NCBI RefSeq assembly: GCF_000092865.1
Contig: NC_014151.1
Location: 310,001 to 374,000, forward strand
Length of the DNA stretch: 64,000 nt
Direction of reading: 5' to 3'
DNA from: Cellulomonas flavigena DSM 20109
GTDB taxonomy: Bacteria; Actinomycetota; Actinomycetes; Actinomycetales; Cellulomonadaceae
In this document: piece after piece, positions 24,402-32,649 of the stretch
How positions within the stretch are numbered: the stretch's first letter is position 1
Layout: each line of letters starts with the position of its first letter
Program-made: the position numbers and the translations under genes
Notes under the pieces: generated by a model
What the model was told of the DNA's origin: nothing
What the model saw: the letters and a program-made list of their open reading frames with translations, nothing else
Database searches by the model: none

Positions 24402-25321
24402 GCGTCGACCTGACGGGCCGCGCGGCCGTCGTCACCGGCAGTGGGCAGGGCCTGGGGCGGGCGTACGCGCTGGCGCTGGCGGCCGCCGGTGCGGGCGTCG
24501 TCGTCAACGACGTGGACGCGGCCGCGGCGCAGGCCACGGTCGACGCGGTCGTCGCCGACGGCGGGCGGGCCGTGGCCGTCGTCGCGCCCGTGGGGCCGAG
24601 CGAGACCGCGGACCTGCTCGTCGCCGCGGCCGTCGAGGCGTACGGGCGGCTCGACGTGCTCGTCACCAACGCCGGCGTGCTGCGCGACCGCGTGCTGTGG
24701 AAGACGTCCGACGAGGACTTCGACCTCGTGGTCGCCACGCACCTGCGCGGCACGTTCACCACCGCCCGGGCGGCGGCCGTGCACATGCGCGAGCGCGGCG
24801 AGGGCGGGCGGATCGTGCTCGTCGGCTCACCCGCGGGGCAGCACGGCAACTTCGGGCAGACGAGCTACGCGGCGGCGAAGGCCGGGATCGTCGCGATGGC
24901 GCGGACGTGGTCGCTCGAGCTCGCGCGCGCCGGGATCACCGTCAACGCGGTCATCCCCACCGCGATCACGGCGATGACCGCGACCATCCCCGTGTACGCC
25001 GAGGTCGCCGCCGCCCACGGGCGCGGCGAGCCACTGCCACGCGTCGTGCGGCAGGAGCACGCGCTCGGGGGGCCGGAGGACGTCGCGCCACTCGTGGTGT
25101 GGCTCGCGTCGGAGGAGTCCGCGCACGTCACCGGGCAGGCCATCGGCATCGGCGGGGACAAGCTCTCGCTCTACACCGTGCCGCAGGAGGTGGGCGTGAC
25201 GTACCGCCAGGGCGGCTGGAGCGCCGAGGCGATCGGCGAGGAGTGGGCGCGCACGTTCGAGGCGCTGCGCCAGCCCAGCGGGATCGCGCTGCCGCCGCTG
25301 GAGGCGCCGGCGGACGCCTGA
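24398..25321 (+). CDS. SDR-family 3-hydroxyacyl-CoA dehydrogenase (candidate)
   Basis: The protein is 307 aa. It is a classical SDR: NAD-binding TGSGQGLGRAYALAL, VTNAGVLRD, catalytic Ser in VLVGSPAGQ and the YAAAK dyad (Tyr/Lys). The extended C-terminus (KLSLYTVPQEVGVTYRQGGW) resembles SDRs paired with MaoC hydratases, such as the hydroxyacyl dehydrogenase half of multifunctional enzyme 2. It is the last gene of the ligase-thiolase-MaoC-SDR operon, and the set is sufficient for one beta-oxidation round except for an acyl-CoA dehydrogenase. Confidence 0.86.
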   Translation: MSVDLTGRAAVVTGSGQGLGRAYALALAAAGAGVVVNDVDAAAAQATVDAVVADGGRAVAVVAPVGPSETADLLVAAAVEAYGRLDVLVTNAGVLRDRVLWKTSDEDFDLVVATHLRGTFTTARAAAVHMRERGEGGRIVLVGSPAGQHGNFGQTSYAAAKAGIVAMARTWSLELARAGITVNAVIPTAITAMTATIPVYAEVAAAHGRGEPLPRVVRQEHALGGPEDVAPLVVWLASEESAHVTGQAIGIGGDKLSLYTVPQEVGVTYRQGGWSAEAIGEEWARTFEALRQPSGIALPPLEAPADA

Positions 25322-25344
25322 GGCGCCGGCGTCCCGACGTGCCG

Positions 25345-25378
25345 GGTCCCGGCGGGCGGTCAGCCGCCCGCCGGGACC
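25345..25378. terminator. Hairpin between convergent SDR and PaaX2 genes
   Basis: The perfect 15-bp arms GGTCCCGGCGGGCGG / CCGCCCGCCGGGACC enclose a 4-nt loop. The hairpin overlaps the stop codon of the minus-strand regulator. No U-tract follows. Confidence 0.75.
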
Positions 25379-26316
25379 GCGGCCTGCGCGGTGCCGACCG
25401 CGGGCCGCGGGCCGGGCGGGTCGGCGAGCACCGAGAACTGCACGACCCGGTCCGCCAGCGCGGGTGCGTAACCGCCGATGACCTGCCGCACGCGCACCGA
25501 CGCGGGCGCGCCGAGCTGCTCGTACGTCTCGAGGAACAGGTCGCGCGCGCGGTCCCGCGGCCAGTCGGCGGGCAGCAGCCGCCGCGGCAGGTCGGGGTCG
25601 ACGCCGGGGAACGCGCGCCACGCGTCCATCAGCTCGGTGCGCTTGACCAGCGCGTCGACGGGCGAGATGGCGCCCTTGCTGAGTGCGGCGTGGGTCGGCT
25701 CCCACGTCGTGACGAACGTGCGGTACCGCTCGGCGAGGCCGTCGAGGTCCCACGCGCTCTCGGGCGCCAGGGCGGCCGCGGGCAGCGGCGGGCACGTCGC
25801 GACGAACGCGGTGGCGCGCGTGACACCGAGTGCGCCGAGCTCGGCCAGCGCCTCGTCGTGCCGCGGGTGCGGGGAGATCCACAGCGCGTCGTACAGCGGT
25901 GCGAACCCCAACCACCGCAACCGCGTGCGCAGCGCCTCGCGCGCCGCGCGGTTGGCCTCGGGCACGGAGAACGCGACGAGGCTCCAGCGGCCGTCCCAGC
26001 CGGTGCCGTCGTCGACGCCGAACCGCACGATGCGCTCGGCGCCCGCGCGCATGATCCCCTGCGCACGCGGCGTCATGGCATAGAAGGTGTGGCGCCCGCT
26101 GCGCGCGGAGACGAGCAGGCCGTGCTTGACCATGCGGCTGAGGGCGGCGCGCGCGGCGACGTCGCTGACGCCGAAGTCGGCGAGCAGGTCGACGAGCGCG
26201 GCCGACGGCAGCGGGTCGGTCTGGCCCCACCAGTAGTCGCCCAGGAGCGTGATGAGCAGGCTCGGGGGCGACCCCTCGCGGGTGCGGGGCGTGCGTGCGT
26301 CCTCGCTGCGTGCCAC
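25360..26316 (-). CDS. PaaX-family transcriptional regulator 2
   Basis: The protein is 318 aa. GTG 26316 is chosen for its AGGAGAGGAG site. The HTH is SLLITLLGDYWWGQTDPLPS followed by DVAARAALSRMVKHGLLVS. The central domain has WSLVAFSVPEANRAAREALR and GFAPLYDALWIS, as in regulator 1 but clearly diverged. It is divergent from the FAH / acyl-CoA synthetase / FAD-hydroxylase operon across a region holding a 14-bp tandem repeat and a TTGACA promoter. It therefore probably represses that operon, giving each half of the island its own PaaX-type switch. Confidence 0.87.
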   Translation of the reverse strand: MARSEDARTPRTREGSPPSLLITLLGDYWWGQTDPLPSAALVDLLADFGVSDVAARAALSRMVKHGLLVSARSGRHTFYAMTPRAQGIMRAGAERIVRFGVDDGTGWDGRWSLVAFSVPEANRAAREALRTRLRWLGFAPLYDALWISPHPRHDEALAELGALGVTRATAFVATCPPLPAAALAPESAWDLDGLAERYRTFVTTWEPTHAALSKGAISPVDALVKRTELMDAWRAFPGVDPDLPRRLLPADWPRDRARDLFLETYEQLGAPASVRVRQVIGGYAPALADRVVQFSVLADPPGPRPAVGTAQAAVPAGG

Positions 26317-26330
26317 GGCGGGCTCCTCTC

Positions 26331-26396
26331 CTGCACGTCCGGCTCTGCACGTCCGGCTCTGCACCTCCGGCTCTGCACCTCCGGCTCTGCACCTCA
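26331..26396. repeat. 14-bp tandem repeat upstream of PaaX-like gene 2
   Basis: The unit CTGCACSTCCGGCT is repeated 4.7 times head to tail (26331, 26345, 26359, 26373, partial 26387). The first two units have G and the last three C at position 7. It lies directly upstream of the regulator ribosome site, inside the divergent promoter region. Confidence 0.9.
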
Positions 26397-26454
26397 GGGC
26401 GGTCGTGCCGCCTCATCATCACCCGCGCGCGCGTCGGTACCGGGCAAGCGATGC

Positions 26455-26494
26455 TTGACATATCGTACGCCGCCCGCTCATATGTGTGTCACAC
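26455..26494 (+). promoter_or_regulatory. Promoter and palindrome of the FAH / hydroxylase operon
   Basis: A consensus -35 TTGACA (26455-26460) is followed 18 nt later by CATATG (26479-26484). GTGTGTCACAC (26484-26494), a perfect 5+1+5 inverted repeat, sits at the likely transcription start. The stretch is notably AT-rich for this genome. It is a probable target of PaaX-like regulator 2. Confidence 0.5.
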
Positions 26495-26517
26495 GTGAGC
26501 ACCGGGAGCACCTGACG

Positions 26518-27375
26518 ATGAAGCTGGCCAGCACCCTCGACCGCCGCCTGCTCGCCGTCCGCGGCGACCACGCGGTCGACCTCACCGATGCCCTCGGGCT
26601 GACCCCCGGGCCCGGTGGCCCGCTCCTCGCGTTCCTCGAGCGCGGCGGCACCCTCGACGGGCTGCTGGCGATCGACCTCGACGCGCTGCCGGCGCAGCCG
26701 CTCGACCCCGCCCGTCTCGCCGCACCGCTCGCGCGGCCCGGCAAGGTCGTCGGCGCCCCCGTCAACTACCGCGACCACCAGGTGGAGATGGCCGAGCAGC
26801 GGACCATCGCCGACTACGGCGTCTTCCTCAAGGCGACCTCCTCGGTCATCGGGCCGAACGAGCACGTCCGCCTGCCGTACACGGACGTGCGCACCGACCA
26901 CGAGGGCGAGCTCGGCGTCGTCATCGGCCGCACTGCCACGCGCGTACCGCCGGAGCGCGCGCTCGACCACGTGCTCGGCTACGCCCCGGTCCTCGACATC
27001 ACGGTCCGCGCGGGCGAGGACCGCTCCACCCGCAAGTCCTTCGACACCTTCACGCCGTTCGGCCCCTGGGTCACCACGGCCGACGAGGTCCCCGACCCCG
27101 GCGCGCTGGAGCTGCGCTGCTGGGTCGACGACGAGCTGCGGCAGCACGCGTCCACCACCGACCTGCTCTACGACGTCGCCGAGCTGATCGCGTACACGAG
27201 CCACGTCATGACGCTTCATCCCGGCGACGTCATCGCCACCGGCACCCCCGCGGGCGTCGGCCCGATCGCCGCCGGGCAGCGCGTCGCGGTCGAGATCAGC
27301 GGGCTCGGGCGCCTCGAGGTCCGCGTGACCGACGAGGGTGCGATCCCCTACGCCGAGCGGCCGGGCCCGCGGTGA
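26518..27375 (+). CDS. FAH-family hydrolase/hydratase 2
   Basis: The protein is 285 aa. FAH signatures are KVVGAPVNYRDHQVEMAEQR, FLKATSSVIGPNEHV, DHEGELGVVIG (metal Glu pair), PVLDITVRAGED (Asp), RKSFDTFTPFGPW (Lys) and HPGDVIATGTPAGVG. It differs markedly from the gentisate-operon paralogue, so it should act on another ring-cleavage product or an acylpyruvate. A GGGAG site precedes ATG 26518. It heads a three-gene overlapping operon with the acyl-CoA synthetase and FAD hydroxylase. Confidence 0.85.
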   Translation: MKLASTLDRRLLAVRGDHAVDLTDALGLTPGPGGPLLAFLERGGTLDGLLAIDLDALPAQPLDPARLAAPLARPGKVVGAPVNYRDHQVEMAEQRTIADYGVFLKATSSVIGPNEHVRLPYTDVRTDHEGELGVVIGRTATRVPPERALDHVLGYAPVLDITVRAGEDRSTRKSFDTFTPFGPWVTTADEVPDPGALELRCWVDDELRQHASTTDLLYDVAELIAYTSHVMTLHPGDVIATGTPAGVGPIAAGQRVAVEISGLGRLEVRVTDEGAIPYAERPGPR

Positions 27376-29495
27376 CGGCCACGGCCGCCCGCGCGCACGG
27401 CGCGGCGTCGCTCGACGCGATGTTCCGCCCCGCGAGCATCGCCGTCGTCGGCGCGTCGGCCGCCCCGGACAAGGCCGGGCACGCGATGGTGCGCGCGCTG
27501 CGCGACTTCCCCGGCACGCTGCACCTTGTCAACCCGCGCGGCGGCGAGGTCCTCGGGCGCGCTGTCATCCCGTCGCTGCGCGAGGCGTCGGACGTCGACC
27601 TGGCCGTGCTCGTCGTGCCGCCGGACGCCGTGCCGGGCGCCCTGGAGGACGCGCGCGCGGCCGGCACGCGTGCCGCCGTGGTGTGCGCGGGCGGGTTCGC
27701 CGAGTCCGGGCCGGCGGGCGCGCGCGTGCAGGAGCGCGTGGTCGCCGTGGCGCGCGAGGCCGGCATCCGGCTGCTCGGGCCGAACACGTCGGGCTTCGTC
27801 AACCCGGTCGACCGCACCACCGCCAACTTCATGCCCGCGGTGGCCGACCTCCCGCCCGGGACCGTGGGACTCGTCGCGCAGTCCGGCGGCGTCAACCTCG
27901 CGCTCGCGTTCCTGCTGGCCCGCGCAGGCGTCGGGCTGCGCCTGGGGGTCGGGCTGGGCAACGCCGTCGACGTCGACTTCCCCGAGGTGCTCGACCACCT
28001 CGCGCTCGACGACGCGACCACGGCCGTCGGACTGCACGTCGAGGGCGTCGCCGACGGCCCCGCGCTCCTCGCCGCGCTGCGCCGCACCACCGCGCGCAAG
28101 CCCGTCGTCGCGCTCAAGGTCGGCCGGTCCGACGTGTCGGAGTTCGCGCGCTCGCACACGGGCGCGCTCACCGGCTCGTACGCCGTGACGCGTGCCGCGC
28201 TGCAGCAGTCCGGCGCGGTCGTCGTCGACAGCCTCGAGGAGCTCGTCGCGGCGCTCGTCGCGCTGCGCAGCGTCCGGCTGCCCGCCGCCGCACGGATCGG
28301 CGTCGGCCTCGTCACCGGGCAGGCCGGGCCGGGGCTCGTCGTCACCGACGCCCTCGGTGCGCGCGGCGTCGCGCTCCCGCCGCTCACCGACGCGACCCAG
28401 CTGCGGCTCGCCCAGCTGCTCCCGCCGTTGACGTTCCAGCGCAACCCGGTCGACACCGGCCGCCCGTCACCCACCTTCGGCCCCGTGGTCCGCACCGTCC
28501 TCGACGACCCGGGTGTCGACGTCGTCGGCGTCTACGCGCTCGACGAGCCCGGGGCGCTCGACCCCGCCGCCGCGCTCGCGCCGCTGGCCGGGCGCGTCCT
28601 GCTGGCCAGCGGCGGCCCCGCCGACGCGCTCGCCGAGCGCCGCCACTGCCTCGACGCGGTCGGCGTCCCCGTGCTCGCCGGACCCGGCGACCTCGCGACC
28701 GCGCTGGCCGCCGTCGCCGCCGACGCCCAGGTCCGTGCCGTCCACGACGCGCCACCCGTCGCCCCCACGCGGACCGTCGGCCGCACGCTCGACGAGCACG
28801 AGGCCAAGACCCTCCTGGAGGGCCACGGGCTGCGCACGCCGCGGCGGCACGTCGCCACCGATCGTGCGCAGGCGCACGCGGCGCTCGCGGACCTCGTGCA
28901 CGGCGGCGGGCGGGCCGTGGTCAAGGTGCTCGCGGCCGACGTGCCGCACAAGTCCGACGTCGGCGGCGTGCACGTCGGCGTGCGGGACGACGCCGGGCTG
29001 GACCGGGCGCTCGACGCGATCGACGCGATCCCGCGCGGCGCGGACCCGGACGACCGGGCGACCGACGGTGCCGGACCGGACGTCAGGGCTCCCCGCCGCT
29101 ACCTGATCGAGGAGCTCGCCGCGCCCGGCCCCGAGCTCATCGTCGGCGCCGTGCGCGACCCCGTCTTCGGGCCCGTCGTGCTGCTCGGCCTCGGGGGTGT
29201 CGCCGCCGAGCTCGGCGGCGAGCCCGTGCTGCGGCTCGCGCCCCTGTCCGCCGAGCGTGCGCACGAGATGGTCCGCGCCCTGCCTCCGGCCGTGCTCCAC
29301 GGGTTCCGCGGGGCACCGCCCGTCGACGTCGCGGCGCTCGCGGACGTCCTGCGGGCCGTCGGGGACGTCGTCACCACCTACGGCGACGTCACCGAGCTCG
29401 ACCTCAACCCCGTCCGGCTGACCGCCGACGGGCCCGTCGTCCTCGACGCGCTCGTCGTCGCGGACCCTGCGACCCTCCCGGGAGGCGACTCATGA
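27372..29495 (+). CDS. NDP-forming acyl-CoA synthetase (acetyl-CoA synthetase family)
   Basis: The protein is 707 aa. The alpha-type half has a CoA-binding Rossmann fold (MFRPASIAVVGASAAPDKAG, PNTSGFVNPVDRTTANF) and the succinyl-CoA-ligase-like domain (GLVAQSGGVNLALAFLL, ARSHTGALTGSY with the phospho-His). The beta-type ATP-grasp half follows (DEHEAKTLLEGHGLRTP, VVKVLAADVPHKSDVGGVHV, ELDLNPV). The fused order matches ADP-forming acyl-CoA synthetases and the core of Pat-like proteins, but there is no GNAT domain. It gives the island a second, mechanistically different CoA-ligation activity. It overlaps both neighbours by 4 nt. Confidence 0.88.
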   Translation: MTATAARAHGAASLDAMFRPASIAVVGASAAPDKAGHAMVRALRDFPGTLHLVNPRGGEVLGRAVIPSLREASDVDLAVLVVPPDAVPGALEDARAAGTRAAVVCAGGFAESGPAGARVQERVVAVAREAGIRLLGPNTSGFVNPVDRTTANFMPAVADLPPGTVGLVAQSGGVNLALAFLLARAGVGLRLGVGLGNAVDVDFPEVLDHLALDDATTAVGLHVEGVADGPALLAALRRTTARKPVVALKVGRSDVSEFARSHTGALTGSYAVTRAALQQSGAVVVDSLEELVAALVALRSVRLPAAARIGVGLVTGQAGPGLVVTDALGARGVALPPLTDATQLRLAQLLPPLTFQRNPVDTGRPSPTFGPVVRTVLDDPGVDVVGVYALDEPGALDPAAALAPLAGRVLLASGGPADALAERRHCLDAVGVPVLAGPGDLATALAAVAADAQVRAVHDAPPVAPTRTVGRTLDEHEAKTLLEGHGLRTPRRHVATDRAQAHAALADLVHGGGRAVVKVLAADVPHKSDVGGVHVGVRDDAGLDRALDAIDAIPRGADPDDRATDGAGPDVRAPRRYLIEELAAPGPELIVGAVRDPVFGPVVLLGLGGVAAELGGEPVLRLAPLSAERAHEMVRALPPAVLHGFRGAPPVDVAALADVLRAVGDVVTTYGDVTELDLNPVRLTADGPVVLDALVVADPATLPGGDS

Positions 29496-30712
29496 CCGGC
29501 CCGACCCTCCAGCCCGACGTCCTCGTGGTCGGCGCCGGACCCGTCGGCCTGACGGCGGCGCTCGCCCTGCGCGCGTACGGCCTGCCCGTCACGGTGCTCG
29601 AGGCCGGGCCCGAGGGTCGGCAGCGCCCCGGCAGCCGTGCGATCTTCACGCACAGCCAGACGCTGCAGATCCTCGACCGGATCAGCCCCGGGCTGGGCGC
29701 CGAGCTGTACCGGCACGGCGTGTACTGGAACACGCAGCGCACGTTCCACGGCGGCCGGGAGGTCTACGCCAAGACGTACCCGGACCCGCCGGCGGACGTG
29801 TACCCGCACTTCACGAGCCTGCCGCAGGTGCAGATCGAGGCGTACCTGTACGCGCGTGCGCTCGCGGCCGGCGTGACGTTCGCGTGGGACCAGGAGGTCG
29901 CGCAGGTCGACGCCACCGACGACGGGGTCGTGGTCACCACCGCCGCGGGCCGGCGCTGGGAGGCGCCGTACGTCGTCGGGGCGGACGGGTCGCGGTCCGT
30001 GGTGCGCAAGCAGGTGGGTGCGCGCATGGAGGGCACGCGCGACGAGGGCTGGTACGTCGTCGTCGACGTCGCCGAGAAGGACGAGCCGACGCTGCCGCGC
30101 GAGCGGCACTTCCACTACGCCCACCCGGCCGTCGACGGCCGCAACGTGCTGATCGTGCCGTTCGCCGGCGGGTACCGCGTAGACCTGCAGCTCGTCGACG
30201 GCGACGACCCGGAGGAGCTCGCGTCGCCCGCGGGCGTGCGCGAGTGGCTCGACGCCGTGCTGCCGCCCGGGTACGCCGAGCGCACGACCTGGGTGTCCAC
30301 CTACCAGTTCCTGCAGCTCGTCGCGCACGACTTCGCCGACCCGCACCGTCGCGTGCTGCTCGTCGGCGAGGCCGCGCACCTGTTCGCGCCCTTCGGCGCG
30401 CGCGGGCTCAACTCCGGGGTGCCGGACGCCGAGGCCGCGGCGATCGCCGTCGCGGCGGCGTCACGCGCGTCCGGCGCGGCAGCGCGCGCGCCCGTGGAGG
30501 CGTTCGCGCTGGCCCGCCGCTCGGCGGCGCTGTTCAACCGCGACGCCGCCGGTGAGGCCCTGGCGCACCTGCGTCCCGACGCGGCCACGGCGGAGCGCAT
30601 CGCGGCGGCGGCCGAGCGTGCACCGGACGACCGCAGCGCGTCGGAGTGGCTCGAGAAGGCGCCGTACGGTCCGCGCGGCGTCCACCGCGCGGAGACGGTC
30701 TACCGGTACTGA
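29492..30712 (+). CDS. FAD-dependent aromatic hydroxylase (MhpA-like)
   Basis: The protein is 406 aa, a group A flavin monooxygenase. The FAD-binding motif is VLVVGAGPVGLTAALALRAY, the second-nucleotide motif is VVGADGSRSVVRKQ, and the FAD-ribityl motif reads LLVGEAAHLFAPFGARGLNS, with Glu where GDAAH is usual. The C-terminus lacks the thioredoxin-like extension of phenol hydroxylases. The expected reaction is NAD(P)H-dependent ring hydroxylation of a phenolic acid. It is last in the operon with the FAH hydrolase and the NDP-forming synthetase. Confidence 0.82.
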   Translation: MTGPTLQPDVLVVGAGPVGLTAALALRAYGLPVTVLEAGPEGRQRPGSRAIFTHSQTLQILDRISPGLGAELYRHGVYWNTQRTFHGGREVYAKTYPDPPADVYPHFTSLPQVQIEAYLYARALAAGVTFAWDQEVAQVDATDDGVVVTTAAGRRWEAPYVVGADGSRSVVRKQVGARMEGTRDEGWYVVVDVAEKDEPTLPRERHFHYAHPAVDGRNVLIVPFAGGYRVDLQLVDGDDPEELASPAGVREWLDAVLPPGYAERTTWVSTYQFLQLVAHDFADPHRRVLLVGEAAHLFAPFGARGLNSGVPDAEAAAIAVAAASRASGAAARAPVEAFALARRSAALFNRDAAGEALAHLRPDAATAERIAAAAERAPDDRSASEWLEKAPYGPRGVHRAETVYRY

Positions 30713-30766
30713 GCGGGCTCACCGGGCGCGCACGGGGTCGGTGTGCGCCGGGGTGTGCAGCGTGGG

Positions 30767-30795
30767 GGCGTGGGGTGTCCCGAACGCCTCACGCC
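30767..30795. terminator. Hairpin between convergent FAD hydroxylase genes
   Basis: The arms GGCGTGGGG / CCTCACGCC form a 9-bp stem with one G-T pair and an 11-nt loop, just before the stop of the minus-strand hydroxylase. The loop sequence TCCCGAACG also occurs in the hairpin at 47249-47285. Confidence 0.5.
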
Positions 30796-30796
30796 C

Positions 30797-32098
30797 TCAG
30801 ACCGCGTCGACCGCCGCCGTCACGCGGGCACCCGCGGGGATCGTCGGGGGTGCCGTGTTGAGCTGCTCGATCGCGAAGCCCGCGGCCGCCTTGTAGCCGG
30901 CCATGAACGCGTTGCGCTCGAGCTCGGGCACCACGTCGTCGATGTCGTCGAACTCGCCGCCGCAGCGCTCGTCGACCAGGTCGAGCAGCCCGAACGGCCC
31001 GTCGCCGCGGTTGCGCAGCACGAGCTGACCGATGGGCCCGCACAGGTCGGCGTCGAGGGCGGCGAACGCGTCGGCGCTCACGCCGTGCCGCAGCATCGCG
31101 GCACCCAGCAGGCGCGCGTCCATGATCGCCTGGCTCGCGCCGTTGGAGCCCGTCGGGTACATCGCGTGCGCCGCGTCGCCGATGAGCAGCACCGGCCCGT
31201 CCTGCCACGTCGGCACCGGGTCGCGGTCGATCATCGGGTTCTCGTAGACGACCTCGGCGCGGCGCAGCAGGTCCGGCACGTCGATCCAGTCGTAGGTCCA
31301 GTCCGCGAAGTGGTGGGCGAACTCCTCGACGTCGACCTGGCGGAACCAGCGGTCCGCCTGGCGGCTGCCGGTGTCGTCCACGCGCAGCTCGGCGATCCAG
31401 TTGACCGTCGCCAGGCCCGTCGCGGGGTCGGCGGGGGAGATGGGGTAGACGACGACGCGCTGGCGCGCCGATCCGAGACCGACGAACGACGCCCCCGTGC
31501 GCACCGGCGCGGCCTGCGTGGTGCCGCGCCACATGATCGTGCCGCCCCAGTGGATCGGCGGCTGGTCGGGGTGCATCTGCGCGCGCACCGCCGAGTGGAT
31601 GCCGTCCGCACCGACGAGCAGCTCGCCGTGCTGCCGCCACGTGGTGCCGTCGGCGCGCTGCCCCACGGCGGTCACCGTGCCGTCGTCGTGCCGCTCGTAC
31701 CCCGTGACGCGGTGGTCGAGGCGGATCGCGTCGTCGCCGGCGCGCTCGCGCAGCGTGTCCGCCAGCAGCATCTGCAGGCGGCCGCGGTGCAGCGCGTACT
31801 GCGGCCACCGGTACCCGGCGAGCCGCCCGCGCGGCTCGCTGTAGATGTCCTGACCGTTGCGGCCCACGAGCGCCCACTCGCGTGCCGCGACGCCGATGCC
31901 GTCGAGCACGTCCTCGCCGATGCCGAGGTCGCCGAGCTCGCGCACCGCGTTGGGCTGCAGGTTGATGCCCACGCCCAGCGGTGCGAGCTCGCGCGCGCCC
32001 TCGAGCACCACGAAGTCCACGCCCAGCTCGTGCAGCGTCAGCGCGACGGCGAGACCGCCGATGCCCCCGCCCGCGATGATGACCTGCGGTTCCGTCAC
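30797..32098 (-). CDS. FAD-dependent monooxygenase (PhzS/salicylate-hydroxylase-like)
   Basis: The protein is 433 aa. Motifs are IIAGGGIGGLAVALTLHELG, LVGADGIHSAVRAQ and VLLIGDAAHAMYPTGSNGAS followed by QAIMDA. That last stretch is typical of a PhzS-like subgroup of group A flavoproteins. GTG 32098 has GAGGAC 5 nt upstream. It is 7 nt downstream of the DUF3237 gene and cotranscribed with it. In this neighbourhood it could convert a hydroxybenzoate to gentisate, but the exact regiochemistry cannot be read from the sequence. Confidence 0.82.
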   Translation of the reverse strand: MTEPQVIIAGGGIGGLAVALTLHELGVDFVVLEGARELAPLGVGINLQPNAVRELGDLGIGEDVLDGIGVAAREWALVGRNGQDIYSEPRGRLAGYRWPQYALHRGRLQMLLADTLRERAGDDAIRLDHRVTGYERHDDGTVTAVGQRADGTTWRQHGELLVGADGIHSAVRAQMHPDQPPIHWGGTIMWRGTTQAAPVRTGASFVGLGSARQRVVVYPISPADPATGLATVNWIAELRVDDTGSRQADRWFRQVDVEEFAHHFADWTYDWIDVPDLLRRAEVVYENPMIDRDPVPTWQDGPVLLIGDAAHAMYPTGSNGASQAIMDARLLGAAMLRHGVSADAFAALDADLCGPIGQLVLRNRGDGPFGLLDLVDERCGGEFDDIDDVVPELERNAFMAGYKAAAGFAIEQLNTAPPTIPAGARVTAAVDAV

Positions 32099-32105
32099 GG
32101 CGTCC

Positions 32106-32570
32106 TCATCCCACGCTGTACAGGTCGATCTGCACGGCGTTCGCGTCGCGCGCCCCCGTGCCGACGAACACCATCCGGTTGAGCCACCGGTAGTCCGGGT
32201 GGCCGCTCTCGAGCCGCGCCGTCGAGCGCATGACGTACGACTCCGGCGGCGTCGGCTCGCCCGCCGCGAGCCGCGCCATGACCTCGGGCGGGCCGTACCG
32301 GAACCCGGTGTTGCGCACCTCGACGATCGCGCCGTCCGGGGTCTCGAAGGCGTAGCGCGCATCGAGCTCGGCGACGCCGTCGTGCGCGACGGTCTGCCAG
32401 TCGGCACCCAGGTCGAGGATCGTGCCGGTGACCCGGCCGGTGACACGCCCGCCGACGATGGGGACGATGCGGCGTTGCGCGAACCGGCCGAGGCCCAGGT
32501 CCATGATCGGCGCGAGCTCGACCTCGAGGGTGCAGAAGGGCTGCACATTCGGTGGCTGCAGTGCCAGCAC
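32106..32570 (-). CDS. DUF3237 beta-barrel protein
   Basis: The protein is 154 aa. The DUF3237 pattern is visible: TLEVELAPIMDLGLGRFAQR, GGRVTGRVTGTILDLGADWQ, YAFETPDGAIVEVRNTGFR and the C-terminal YRWLNRMVFVGTGARDANAV. GTG 32570 follows AGGAGG by 4 nt. It leads a two-gene operon with the FAD monooxygenase. The family has no firmly established function; its repeated presence next to aromatic oxygenases suggests an accessory or isomerase-like role. Confidence 0.82.
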   Translation of the reverse strand: MLALQPPNVQPFCTLEVELAPIMDLGLGRFAQRRIVPIVGGRVTGRVTGTILDLGADWQTVAHDGVAELDARYAFETPDGAIVEVRNTGFRYGPPEVMARLAAGEPTPPESYVMRSTARLESGHPDYRWLNRMVFVGTGARDANAVQIDLYSVG

Positions 32571-32649
32571 GTGTCCTCCTCGACGGTCCGGTGCAAAGTA
32601 CCTCATGCGGCGCGCGGACGGGCCGTCCGGTCGGAGGAGGGGCGGTGGG

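Noticed and set aside
19816..26316. Phenylacetate (paa) catabolic cluster
   Set aside because: PaaX-type regulators are present, but there is no paaABCDE epoxidase, paaZ or paaG/paaJ set; the gentisate route is present instead.
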